In this document: positions 6,582 to 17,100 of the stretch, in pieces
Numbering within the stretch: position 1 is the first letter of the stretch
How the letters are laid out: the number at the start of each line of letters is the position of its first letter
Assembly: GCA_963678485.1 (NCBI GenBank)
Contig: OY782882.1
Span: 4,774,001 to 4,838,000, forward strand
Direction of reading: 5' to 3'
DNA from: CALGYY01 sp963678485
Lineage (GTDB): Bacteria; Bacteroidota; Bacteroidia; Bacteroidales; CAIWKO01
DNA: 64,000 nt
Program-made: the position numbers and the translations under genes
Notes under the pieces: generated by a model
Databases searched by the model: none
What the model was told of the DNA's origin: nothing
The model's input: only the letters and a program-made list of their open reading frames with translations

Positions 6582-7556
6582 TCACTCAGCAGTATTTCTC
6601 AAATTTATAGAATTAACCTCAATATTGCTCTTTGCGCTCATCCATCCATAGGTCTTATATCCAGGCTTCCATTTCTTATAACGCCAAGAAAGGATATCAT
6701 TCAAAGGGGAAATGTTGTTATCCATGAGAACGAAATACCACTGCTGGCCGTAGTTGTCTTTTTCGGCAGAAAGGATTGTGCCAGTGGATCCCGAAGGATA
6801 CTTTCCGATTAGATTGGTTATCTCTACCGGAGGGAAATCCCCTGTGTACAATTTACCAGATTCATCAGCAGACCATCTCAAACAGAGACTGTCTGACTTA
6901 ATTTTGAAAGATGTATTTAACGTAATGGTTTGAGGCAATATCCGGTCGCCTGAAAAAATTCCGATGCCGACAATAGCACGCATATTCTCTGATCGGTAGG
7001 ACAGAGAATCACTTTTATCATAATAATAATCAGTGATAAAAAAACCATAGTCTGAACAGCAAGGGTAATCCAATACTGTGAAACCGACACATCTATTTGA
7101 ATCTCTTTCCATCTTGATAATGGTTCCAAGAAGACGTCGCTTCAACTCGAGGTTTCCGTCTTTATTCAAATAAATGTTGACTGTTCCTCCTTCGTATCCA
7201 GGAGCCTCTTTGCCATCAAAAATCAAATCCAGATCTCCATCATTGTCAAGGTCAATAAAATGAAAGCTGTCTTTATGAGCATTGCAAAAGTTGCTGAATG
7301 AACCTGATGAATATAAGGCCTCATTATAAAGCACCACAGAATCTCTGTATGCGAATTCAAGTAAATTGCTCATCAGGTTTGAATCAGGTTTCGATTCCCA
7401 ATGTGACCAATAAAAGCGCTCTGCAAATAATGCGTCTAGCCCAGGCATTTTTGGACTCATTTCCTGTCCAAGAATTGTAAGCGGGAAAAAAATAAAAAAA
7501 CAAATAAGAGAAATCATCACTTGCCGCATATCCCTAGCTGTTTTCATAAATTCCAA
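6582..7556 (-). CDS. Secreted protein with FG-GAP/VCBS-like calcium-binding motif
   Basis: The 324-aa product has a signal peptide: MKTARDMRQ, a hydrophobic stretch to about residue 28, then GQEMS. Two candidate starts exist, 7556 and the Met three residues later. Near residue 100, FIDLDNDGDLDLIFDG is a Dx(D/N)xDGxxD calcium-binding loop as found in FG-GAP/VCBS beta-propeller repeats. Only this one loop is obvious, so a full propeller is not assured. Length and composition suggest a periplasmic or surface protein. No T9SS sorting domain is visible at the C-terminus. Its neighbours are noncoding stretches, and its role is unknown. Confidence 0.75.
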   Translation of the reverse strand: MEFMKTARDMRQVMISLICFFIFFPLTILGQEMSPKMPGLDALFAERFYWSHWESKPDSNLMSNLLEFAYRDSVVLYNEALYSSGSFSNFCNAHKDSFHFIDLDNDGDLDLIFDGKEAPGYEGGTVNIYLNKDGNLELKRRLLGTIIKMERDSNRCVGFTVLDYPCCSDYGFFITDYYYDKSDSLSYRSENMRAIVGIGIFSGDRILPQTITLNTSFKIKSDSLCLRWSADESGKLYTGDFPPVEITNLIGKYPSGSTGTILSAEKDNYGQQWYFVLMDNNISPLNDILSWRYKKWKPGYKTYGWMSAKSNIEVNSINLRNTAE

Positions 7557-8560
7557 TTCAGTATGATTGAGCCCTAATGTCCAATTAAAAAGAGAATCAT
7601 TCCTTGTAAAATTATGATTTTTTAGTATTCAACCAAAATATTTATATAAAATTATATTTTATTTCCATTAATGGCTACTCACAGCAAATACCCATTACAT
7701 TATCTGCTCCGGTTTACTTTAAAAAATCTGACACTACTCATTTCTTACTCATTTTCTACTCACTTATCACTATAGTAATGGGAATTTCACTCAAGAACTA
7801 CTGCGTTTAGATTTGAAGTTACTTTTTTATAAAGAAATCGGATAATATGGGATTGTATTCTCTTATTTTGCTTGGTCAAAGCAATAAAAAAAAATTCGAC
7901 ACTCGTGGACAACTCATAAACTTTCCTCCCAACTTTTTTAATACGTGGTCTTTATATTAATATTTTACCCGCATTCTATTGACGGGAGCATTGCTTGCCC
8001 ACGTTCAATTTAACTGAATGTCCTTATTTTATCATACACTCTGCTTACAACAAAATTTTCCCATTGCTAGAAAATGCATATTATGTATATATTTTGATAT
8101 CATATAATAGTTGCGATAATAAAGTCCTATAGAAGAAATTCTCACCTAAGTTACCTTGCAAAACATCTTGTATCCTTGAATTGTTAAACGATTCATAATC
8201 CCCCTTATATATCAAATATGTTAAGATATTTTCCTATTTTTGCACAAATTCTGACCTTGACATATTAGTAATATGACGAGTCATCATCCGCAAATTGGGA
8301 AATGGAAGAACAATGAGCTTGGTATTATTTTCTCATTTTCAACTAATTCTTATGATGAAACCCTTCAATGTCGTATAATCAAATATAGCATTGAGTATCT
8401 AATCGTCAATGTTGGATTTTCGTTCTTAAGACTACCCTTTTCAAAATTCAAGATTATATTACACCAGAGAGAAGAACTATTGTTGCAAATGATTTGTTAA
8501 CAAAACTACTTGATTCATTATAACTCGAATCGCTGTTGAACGACGAAAAAACGACCTACA
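7557..8560. other. About 1 kb without a convincing gene
   Basis: Very AT-rich sequence. An open frame at 8273-8500 (75 aa) has no homology I recognise and poor coding character. TATTTTTG at 8235-8242 fits the -7 promoter element and could give the gene at 8561 a leader of about 300 bases, but there is no -33 partner. I see no RNA gene or clear repeat. Confidence 0.5.
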
Positions 8561-11500
8561 ATGAAACTAAAATGTCTAGTAAGCTGCCTACTTGCCATAG
8601 TAATCTGCAGCCTTCTCTCGAAAAGCGCTCTGGCTACCTCAGATCCAGTTCCGACCAATGCTGACGTTCTTGGTGCGAGTCCGATTGCACTTTCAACATA
8701 CTGTCCATCAACTGGCAATACCACAATAACAACGTGTAACGATCACATTTATGATAATGGCGGACCTTCTGCTGCCTACGGTGCCAGCCAAGATGGATAC
8801 GTTGTTGTTTATCCCGCTACCGCTGGTTACAAAGTTCAATTAACCGGAACTTATTACACAGAAGCAAATTATGATTATATTTATATTTACAATGGTGTAG
8901 GCACAGGAGGTACATTGTTATATTCCGGATCTGCATCGGCGTCAACATCAATTGGAACTATTACATCAACATCTGCTGACGGCACCCTTACTGTAAGGCT
9001 GACAAGCGATGGTTCTGTACAGAACACTGGATTTGACTTCACAATTGCATGTGTTCCGCCACCTGTACCAAATGATAATTGCGCTAGCGCGATTGCTATC
9101 GGGGCTCTGCCCTACACCAGCGCGATTATCTTAAATGCCGGGGCCACGAATGATGTGCCGGGGACCACTTGCGATGGTCCCTACAAAAATATTTGGTGGA
9201 CTGTCACAGGCATTTGTGGCACTATGACCGCCAATACGTGTACTGGAAACACTAACTTTGATTCTGAAATTGCTGTTTTTACAGGGTCTTGCGGAAGCAT
9301 GACGGAAGTAGCCTGTAACGATGATGGCTGTGGGTTACAATCGACCGTCACATGGACATCTACGGCAGGGACTACGTATTATATTTCGGCTGGATCATAT
9401 AGTTCAAGTTCAGCTACAGGAAATATACAGCTTAATGTCACTGGAACACCTTATTCATCATCCACAGCTCCAACAAGTATATCAGGGACTACAACAATCT
9501 GCAACGGTAATTCAACAACACTAACCTCTGTTGGTGGAACCGACGGAACCGGTGCGGCTTATGAATGGTTCTCCGGATCATGTGGCGGTGCCAGTGCCGG
9601 ATCAGGTTCAAGTATAAACGTTTCTCCATCTGCAACTACCACATATTTCGTCCGAAGAACAGGGACTTGCAACACAACCGCATGCGCCAGCACTACAGTC
9701 ACTGTTGATCCTATTCCCACTGCGGCATCATCGATATCGGTTAGTGCTACTAGTTTATGTAGCGGAAGTTCGTTAACTGTTACGCGAAATGGCGCAATTG
9801 CCGGAACCGATCATTGGTGGATGAATCGAGATGGCGTGAATTGGGATGAATTTGGTGATTTATATGCTGGAAGTTCAAGTTGGACCCGAACCCTTACCTG
9901 TCCTGGAAGTAACGCATCTTACACCTATCAGGTTTATCATCATCCATACAGTGGCGCCTGTGATTGGCATGGCTGGGATCATGGTGTGTGGTCGCCGGTG
10001 GTTACGGTTTACAATCCTACCATTGCAGGCAGCGTTGGTGGAGGCACAAGCATTTGTTTAGGTTCCTCAACAGGAACTCTTACCTTGACAGGACAACGCG
10101 GATCAGTAGTAAAATGGCAGAAAAGATTGAATAGTGGCACCTGGGTGGATATTTCCAATACAGCAACAACCTATAGTGAAGTTCCTTCCTCTGCCGGTAC
10201 TTGGGAATATGTCGCCATCGTACAGAATGGGCCTTGTTCCATTTTACAATCAACTGCTGCAACAGTTGTTGTGAATACCCTTTCCACTGCACCTACTTCA
10301 ATCTCCGGAACAACGTCCATTTGCTTCGGGTCGTCAACCACATTAACTGCTGTTGGCGGATCGCTTGGAACGGGCGCCTCAGCCGTTTGGTATGAAGGTT
10401 CAGCCTGTGGTCCGTTTACTCAGGATTGGGTAACGCAACCTTATGGAACACCCAATACCACGGTTAACTCTGTAAACTCGGGCGTTCTCAATGTAACATC
10501 ATTGAATACTGACCCAATGATAGATATGGGAGGCCTTGGCTCTTTTGATCCCAATTCGTTCAGGTATATCAATATAAAATACCGGGTTCTTTCAGGAACG
10601 GCTGGTTATGCAGAAATTTTCTTCTACAATGCAGCCCATAATTGGGCCGTCGGAGGCGAGTCGGTCACCGGTTCTCTTATCAGTGATGGAGCATGGCATG
10701 TTTTAACGATCAATATGTCAACTGATCCTGACTATATTACAGGAGGGACTATTTACGGTTGGCGTTTTGACTGGGCTGCAGCAGCCAGCGTTAATATGGA
10801 GATTGATTACATTTCTCTTACTCCGCTGCCCGTCAGCAGTGGAGTCGTTACTCCCAACTCTACAACACAATACTTTGTCAGATATGAGGGACTATGCAAC
10901 ACGACTTCATGTGCGAGTACGACAGTCACTGTTAATACACCCTCCGCGTCAACGCCCACTGCGTTAGCGGTTGGCGATTATGTGTGGTCGGGAGCCAGCA
11001 GTAACAGCTGGGTCGTTCCCGGAAATTGGATGGTATATAGCGGTTCCGGCGTGTTCACTCCCGCAACGGCAGTACCGGATAGTTCAAAAAATGTGTTTCT
11101 CCGTGATTATGGGTCTTGTGTTACAAATCCCGCAAACATCTTACCCGGACTTGGTGCGTATTGCAGGAATATTACGATTGAGTCCAGTCTGACGATGGGC
11201 ATCAGCACCTTATTATATGTTTCCCGAAACTGGACCAATAACGGCACTTTTAATCGGGGGACAGGCACTGTGACTTTTAATGGAGGACTAGGGACTTCAA
11301 CCATCACTACTGGAGGGACTGCTGCCGGAAAGCAATTTTATAATGTAATCGTTAATTCGAACGGGGCTTCAAATATTGTTAATCTGGCAGGATCAATTCA
11401 GATATGGGGCGATTTTTTACTCGCATCTGCCAATCAATATAATTGCAATTCATATGATATGATGGTCATCGGTAACTTTAGTCATTCCGGCGGACAGTTT

Positions 11501-13021
11501 AACAGAGGCACGGGAACAGTTACATTGCAGGGATCTGGTGTTTTAGCGGGGCCATCACCCACAATTTTCAGAAATTTGGTTGTCAATGGCGGATATACGC
11601 TCACAGCTCCATATATAACAATGATGAAAACTTCAGGTGTAGGTGGAGATCTGAATATCGGATCCGGTGCCACCTTGACCGCCGGTTCAAATAATATTTT
11701 TCTTGAAGGGAACTGGACCAACCTTAATACCTTTAATGCAGGCACCGGCCATGTGAGTTTCATTGGAAATGCCACACAGGAGATCAAAGCCGGATCTAGT
11801 CCATTTTTCAAAGTTATCTTTAATAATACAGCCGCAGGAAGTACTGATATAAATATTAGTCAGCCTATGTCAATTCAGGATTCAGGCACATTCTTAAACG
11901 GTGTGGCGTATTATACTGCGACGGGTGCTTTGAATTATCTTAATGGCGCATTATCAAACGGTGGTACAGCAACCAGCTTTGTGAACGGACCCGTTTCAAA
12001 AACCGGAGCCAATGCTTTTATTTATCCATTGGGAAAAGTCAGTGGTGCCTCAGAGATATGGGCTCCTCTTGAGATTTCTGCTCCGGGAACTGCTACCGAT
12101 AAATTCTCATGTGAGTATTATTTTTCAAATGCACCCAACAATTGGGATCCAACATACATGTGTAATCTCTCACAATTGGATCATGTAAGCGGTGTGGAAT
12201 ATTGGAATCTGAACAGAGTTGTTGGATCATCAACACCTACAGTTAAGCTTTACTGGAAGAATGCCTTGCGAAGCGGGATAACAAACGTGAGCGATCTTGT
12301 TGTTGCTCATTACGAACCTTGCCCGACAATCTCTGATCCTAACCGATGGAAGCCAATGGCGACCGTAGCTTCCGGCACTACCGGAGCAGGAGGCACAGGA
12401 ACAGCATTAGGAAGCGGTTTTACTAACTACAGCCCTGTTACTTTTGGAACACGCGTTAATTCTAATCCGCTGCCCGTATCTATTCTCGGTTTTTCTGCAG
12501 ATTGCATTGATGGGAACATTAAATTGAATTGGAGTACTGCCACTGAAACCAATAACGAATATTTTACCATCGAACGCAGTGCGGATGCAAGCAACTGGAA
12601 TTTATTGGCTACAGTTGATGGATCAGGTAACAGCAATTTTGTAAGGCATTACAATGCAATTGATTCCCGTCCTTTAGACGAAATAAACTATTACCGATTA
12701 AGTCAAACAGACTTTGACGGACAAACGACAAGATTGAAAATTATAAGCATTGGTTGTGTCGCATCTCAGGCCGCTGTTGATTATTTCCCAAATCCCTTCA
12801 CCAACACACTTCAGATAGAAGCTCTTAACCTGAATGCGACGCAAGCAACAATAAAAGTTTCCGACCTTATGGGACGTTGTGTGCTTGCTAAATCTTTAAT
12901 TTGCACAGGAGCATCTCGCGAATTATTCCAGCTGGATTTGAGCAATCTTCCAAAAGGCATGTACGTCGTGGAATTCAAATCAGAGTCTTTTAGTAATATC
13001 TCAAAAATCATTAAGAAATAA
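8561..13021 (+). CDS. Large secreted CUB/Ig-like protein with T9SS type A sorting domain
   Basis: The 1486-aa product has a signal peptide (MKLKCLVSCLLAIVICSLL, cleavage near SALA at about residue 25). A CUB-like domain follows at about residues 45-165 (CPSTGNTTITTCNDHIYDNG start, YDYIYIYNGVGTGG core, DFTIAC end). Next is a Cys-rich beta domain starting NDNCASAIAIG (about 170-290). Several Ig/PKD-like domains follow, with STxPTSISGTTTIC starts and TTYFVRR ends. A filamentous-looking beta region with NWTNNGTFNRGTGTVTF motifs spans about 820-1150. A type A sorting domain occupies the last 80 residues (VDYFPNPFTNTLQIE; LPKGMYVVEF). Known T9SS cargo of this kind are cell-surface adhesins or are released. 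A terminator follows at 13041. Ligand unknown. Confidence 0.9.
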   Translation: MKLKCLVSCLLAIVICSLLSKSALATSDPVPTNADVLGASPIALSTYCPSTGNTTITTCNDHIYDNGGPSAAYGASQDGYVVVYPATAGYKVQLTGTYYTEANYDYIYIYNGVGTGGTLLYSGSASASTSIGTITSTSADGTLTVRLTSDGSVQNTGFDFTIACVPPPVPNDNCASAIAIGALPYTSAIILNAGATNDVPGTTCDGPYKNIWWTVTGICGTMTANTCTGNTNFDSEIAVFTGSCGSMTEVACNDDGCGLQSTVTWTSTAGTTYYISAGSYSSSSATGNIQLNVTGTPYSSSTAPTSISGTTTICNGNSTTLTSVGGTDGTGAAYEWFSGSCGGASAGSGSSINVSPSATTTYFVRRTGTCNTTACASTTVTVDPIPTAASSISVSATSLCSGSSLTVTRNGAIAGTDHWWMNRDGVNWDEFGDLYAGSSSWTRTLTCPGSNASYTYQVYHHPYSGACDWHGWDHGVWSPVVTVYNPTIAGSVGGGTSICLGSSTGTLTLTGQRGSVVKWQKRLNSGTWVDISNTATTYSEVPSSAGTWEYVAIVQNGPCSILQSTAATVVVNTLSTAPTSISGTTSICFGSSTTLTAVGGSLGTGASAVWYEGSACGPFTQDWVTQPYGTPNTTVNSVNSGVLNVTSLNTDPMIDMGGLGSFDPNSFRYINIKYRVLSGTAGYAEIFFYNAAHNWAVGGESVTGSLISDGAWHVLTINMSTDPDYITGGTIYGWRFDWAAAASVNMEIDYISLTPLPVSSGVVTPNSTTQYFVRYEGLCNTTSCASTTVTVNTPSASTPTALAVGDYVWSGASSNSWVVPGNWMVYSGSGVFTPATAVPDSSKNVFLRDYGSCVTNPANILPGLGAYCRNITIESSLTMGISTLLYVSRNWTNNGTFNRGTGTVTFNGGLGTSTITTGGTAAGKQFYNVIVNSNGASNIVNLAGSIQIWGDFLLASANQYNCNSYDMMVIGNFSHSGGQFNRGTGTVTLQGSGVLAGPSPTIFRNLVVNGGYTLTAPYITMMKTSGVGGDLNIGSGATLTAGSNNIFLEGNWTNLNTFNAGTGHVSFIGNATQEIKAGSSPFFKVIFNNTAAGSTDINISQPMSIQDSGTFLNGVAYYTATGALNYLNGALSNGGTATSFVNGPVSKTGANAFIYPLGKVSGASEIWAPLEISAPGTATDKFSCEYYFSNAPNNWDPTYMCNLSQLDHVSGVEYWNLNRVVGSSTPTVKLYWKNALRSGITNVSDLVVAHYEPCPTISDPNRWKPMATVASGTTGAGGTGTALGSGFTNYSPVTFGTRVNSNPLPVSILGFSADCIDGNIKLNWSTATETNNEYFTIERSADASNWNLLATVDGSGNSNFVRHYNAIDSRPLDEINYYRLSQTDFDGQTTRLKIISIGCVASQAAVDYFPNPFTNTLQIEALNLNATQATIKVSDLMGRCVLAKSLICTGASRELFQLDLSNLPKGMYVVEFKSESFSNISKIIKK

Positions 13022-13040
13022 GAATATAAATGAATATAAA

Positions 13041-13078
13041 AGAGGCTGTCTGAAATCCAGATAGCCTCTTTTTTTTTA
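13041..13078 (+). terminator. Strong rho-independent terminator
   Basis: A 12-bp stem (AGAGGCTGTCTG with CAGATAGCCTCT, one G-T pair) and a 5-base loop are followed by ten T. It ends the 1486-aa gene and separates it from the orphan sorting domain at 13100. Confidence 0.9.
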
Positions 13079-13099
13079 CAATTTTGCATATACATTATC

Positions 13100-13426
13100 T
13101 TGAATTATTGTACCGATATTATGAATTTATATATTCATGCTACTGACATTTCATCACTTCTCGCACCCGATGTATTTACGCCTAACAACGACGGTTTTAA
13201 CGACTATTTTGAAGTGCAAACACACTGGATTCTTAATTATCAACTAAGTATTTATAATCGTTGGGGAAGGTTGATTTTTACTTCCGACGATCCCTCAAAA
13301 CAATGGGATGGAAATGATCCTCTTGGAATTCCCGCTGCCTGCGGAACATATTTTTACGTGATTGAGGCCATGGGCAAGGATTTTCAAAAGCACTCACAAA
13401 ATGGAACAGTGACTCTCCTACGCTAA
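13100..13426 (+). pseudogene. Orphan T9SS type B (gliding motility-associated, CHU_C) sorting domain
   Basis: The 108-aa frame consists almost only of a type B sorting domain: PDVFTPNNDGFNDYFEV, then IYNRWGRLIFTS, WDGNDPLG, PAACGTYFYVIEA and a terminal GTVTLLR. All the family's signature blocks are present. There is no signal peptide and no cargo domain, and it lies directly after the terminator of a different T9SS gene. Without a Sec signal it cannot reach the T9SS, so it is most likely the surviving 3' end of a larger deleted gene. Alternatively it may be a donor cassette for domain swapping. The start at 13100 is the first ATG only and may not be used. Confidence 0.75.
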
Positions 13427-14127
13427 TTCCATGAATTAAGGGATTTACATTTTTGTAATCGCAAATAAATATTGCGAATTCCGAATTAGCCAATCCCATC
13501 CAGCTTTTCTATATCAATACAGCAAATATTTATTCACTATTTAGTTTCATATTATCTCATCGCGGACCTTAACGTAGCATCACAAAATTCAATGTTTGTT
13601 CTTTTTCTTTGCCTATTGAAACATTAAACATCAGCGATGAAAATACTACGATTACGCAGCAACTCGACACATAGTAAGAATACTTACTCAAGCTACGTTA
13701 TGCAGGAAATACACCGTAAATCTTTCATTGCAACATCTCGCGCATTACTTTCCTAAAGCATTATGAATTTACCACTTGCTATATTAATACAAATATATAT
13801 TATAAAGTTTTATAAATTGATTACATTAATCAGTAATTCCATCACCACAAATGATGAAATATAAAGAAATGCAGACACTTCCCTTTCGTTTCACCTCGTG
13901 GTTTTTATCTTGAATTCACAGAAATTTCTGGGCAAAAAAAAATTAACTAGAACTTTTGATTTACTAGAGGAATACGCCTATAAAAAAAATCAAATTTAAC
14001 TTTATATTGTACAATACTCTCTTCGTATTTATATATTTTTATAGCCTCTATATAATAGCAACAATCAGCGTTTACGAATTTTTTCGGGATTTTTTCCCTA
14101 TTGACACACTAGCAAAATCAATTACTT
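13427..14127. other. 700 bp without a gene, upstream of the giant gene
   Basis: AT-rich and free of long open frames. The last 100 bases before 14128 contain T-rich stretches that could hold the promoter of the giant gene, but no clean TAnnTTTG element stands out. The frame at 14007-14207 overlaps the giant gene start in another frame and is not credible. Confidence 0.5.
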
Positions 14128-17100
14128 ATGAAGAAGGCACTTGCAATTTTAATTTTACTTTTTTTATGCAAATTAGTGAACGGAACAGGCACATACATAT
14201 TCGTTGATGCGGGTAGGCCTGATGATAGCGGTAATGGCTTGAGTTGGACAACTGCAAAAAAAACATTGCAAGCAGCATTAAACATTGCAGTTAGTGGTGA
14301 TAACATTTGGGTAAAAAAAGGAACTTACTACCCGACTTCAGCTTACGATTTGACAAACACATCGCGATATTATCATTTCAGAATGAAGAATAATGTTGGC
14401 ATATACGGAGGATTTGCAGGCACAGAGCCAACCACGTTTAACCTTGCTAATCGTGACTTAGTGACCAATGAAACCATTCTAAGTGGCGATATTGGAACTG
14501 TTGGTGTACGGACAGATAACTGCTATCATGTATTTTATCATCCTGACGGTTTAGGTCTGGATAGTACGGCTATACTGAATGGTTTTACTATCAGTTATGG
14601 ACAATCCAACGGCAGCGCGGCAAATTTACGTGGGGGTGGAATGTTAAATTACACAGGAAACGCGCCACGTATAGAGCAGTGTAACTTTTCAAACAACCTT
14701 GCCAGTCTGGGAGGAGGAATGTACAATGCCGGAGCTGGTGCATCTCCTAAAATTACAAATTGCAAATTTTTTAGTAACTCAGTAATTATTAACGGCTCTG
14801 AAACCGGATTTGGCGGCGGCATCTATATTACAACCAAAGCAGGTTCGACGATAATAAATTGCCTGATCTATAACAATACGGCTGAAGCCACAGGAGGTGG
14901 CATTTATGTTTATTCGTCTTCTGCAGCCAATTCCGCTTCGGTAATCATTACCAATACAACAATTGCCAACAACAGTGCTGATTTCTGTGGCGGAATCAGA
15001 CTTTGGGATTACTCTATAGCCACACTCAATAACTGCATTTTATGGGGAAATACTCATTCTTCCACAACAGGAAGGCAGATAGCGATTAGTGATAATTCCT
15101 CTGCCACGTTGAATTACACTTGTTACTCAAACGCAACAAACGATATGCGAGCAGATGGCTCATTAACAACAGCAAATTGTATAACAAGTGATCCACAATT
15201 TATAAACACAGCCGCCGGAAATTTCAGACTCATTGGCAATACTCCTTGTATAAACAGTGGGTATAATAATTACAATAACGAAAGCAAGGACCTTAGGGGC
15301 AAGGATAGAATACAATATACAACTATTGATATGGGGCCTTATGAATGGACCAATGCAATTGATGCAGGAAGTATCATTTATGTTGATTATTCGAAAACCA
15401 GCGGGAGTAATATTGGTACAAACTGGGCCAATGCCTACACTTCATTGCAGACGGCAATCAGCGCGTCCTCTTCCGGCGACCAGATTTGGGTAGCCAAAGG
15501 CACCTATTATCCCAGTTCATCTTATGATTTGGTGAACACACCACGTAATTACCATTTCCGGTTAAAAAACAATGTACGCATCTATGGCGGCTTTGCAGGC
15601 ATTGAGACGACCATTGACCAACGCAATAATTACGGAAATGGTCAGTCCAACGAAACCATATTAAGCGGAGATTTAAGTAACAATGATGATTTCCAATATA
15701 GCTTTGGATATGTGTCACCAACAGGGAACGACAACTGTTATCATCTTTTTTATCATCCCAATGGTACAGCGCTAACGAGTGCTGCTGTTCTTGATGGCTT
15801 CACCATCAAAGGAGGAAATTCAAATAGTACAGCACCAAACAATGCTGGTGGTGGCATGTTCAATTACAGTTCATCACCAACACTTAACCATATTGTGTTT
15901 GTGCATAATTCCGCCTATTTGGGTAGTGGTATGTACAACTATTCATCCTCGCCAGTTCTGAACAATGTAACATTTAATAACAATATAGGTCCGTATAACA
16001 GCGGCGATCTGTATGGAGGCGGCGTGTACAACGAGAACTCGTCATCACCAACTATTACCAATGCTGTATTTTCATCAAATTTTGCCATGAGTGGTGCTGG
16101 ACTTTGCAACAAAACCTCATCATCACCAAAACTTTTTAATGTTTTATTTTATGACAATAATGCTGTTGCAGAAGGCGGTGCAATTTTAAATGTAGATAAC
16201 TCCTCACCGATAATCACTAATGCAACAATTTCTGCAAATGATGCAAGTTTCGGAGGAGGCATTTGCAACATAAACCTATCCTCTCCAACACTTAACAACT
16301 GCATTATTACTGGTAATACGACCAGTGATGAAGGCCACCAGATGTGCATTTACAATGGCACTACATTAGCGAATAATACTTGTTATTCAAATGGCACAAA
16401 TGACATTTATGTCGGAACCGGCACTTTTACTCCAACATTTTGTATTACATCCAATCCAAGGTTTATTGATGCGACCAATAATATTTTCCGCATTGCAGGC
16501 ACCTCACCCTGCGTAAACACAGGAAAAGATTCATATAATACTACCACTACTGATGTTCGCGGACAAGCACGAAAGAATGGCGGTATTGATATTGGAGCAT
16601 ATGAATGGACAGGAGGAATAGACAGTGCAGGAATAATAATTTACGTGAATGCATCACGTACCAGTGGTAATAATGATGGGCTAAGCTGGATAAACGCATA
16701 TACTTCACTGCAGACAGCAATTGAATCGTCTAAGAAGGGTGATAAAATTTGGGTTGCTAAAGGAACATATTATCCGAGTAGCACCAATAAAATTTGCGGC
16801 TTTGATGGTCAACCTCAGTGCCAAGAAGGAAATAAACATTTTGAAATGAAAAATGGCGTCGCTATTTATGGCGGATTTGCAGGTACAGAACCAGAAAATT
16901 TCGACCTCTCGTTACGAGATTTTATTACCAATGAGACTGTTTTAAATGGGACAAGAACAAATGGCACCTACAGCTACCATGTTATTTACAACCCGGGAAC
17001 TATTACTATTGGTTCGTATCCTGTTGATTTAACGCTTTCAAACTCCACAATTCTGGATGGTTTCACCATTACCGGTGGCCATGCTGATGGAAGCGCAGGT

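Noticed and set aside
8273..8500. 75-aa frame upstream of the CUB-domain gene
   Set aside because: Codon use and composition look like AT-rich noncoding DNA, and I recognise no family; kept only as a remark on the intergenic region.
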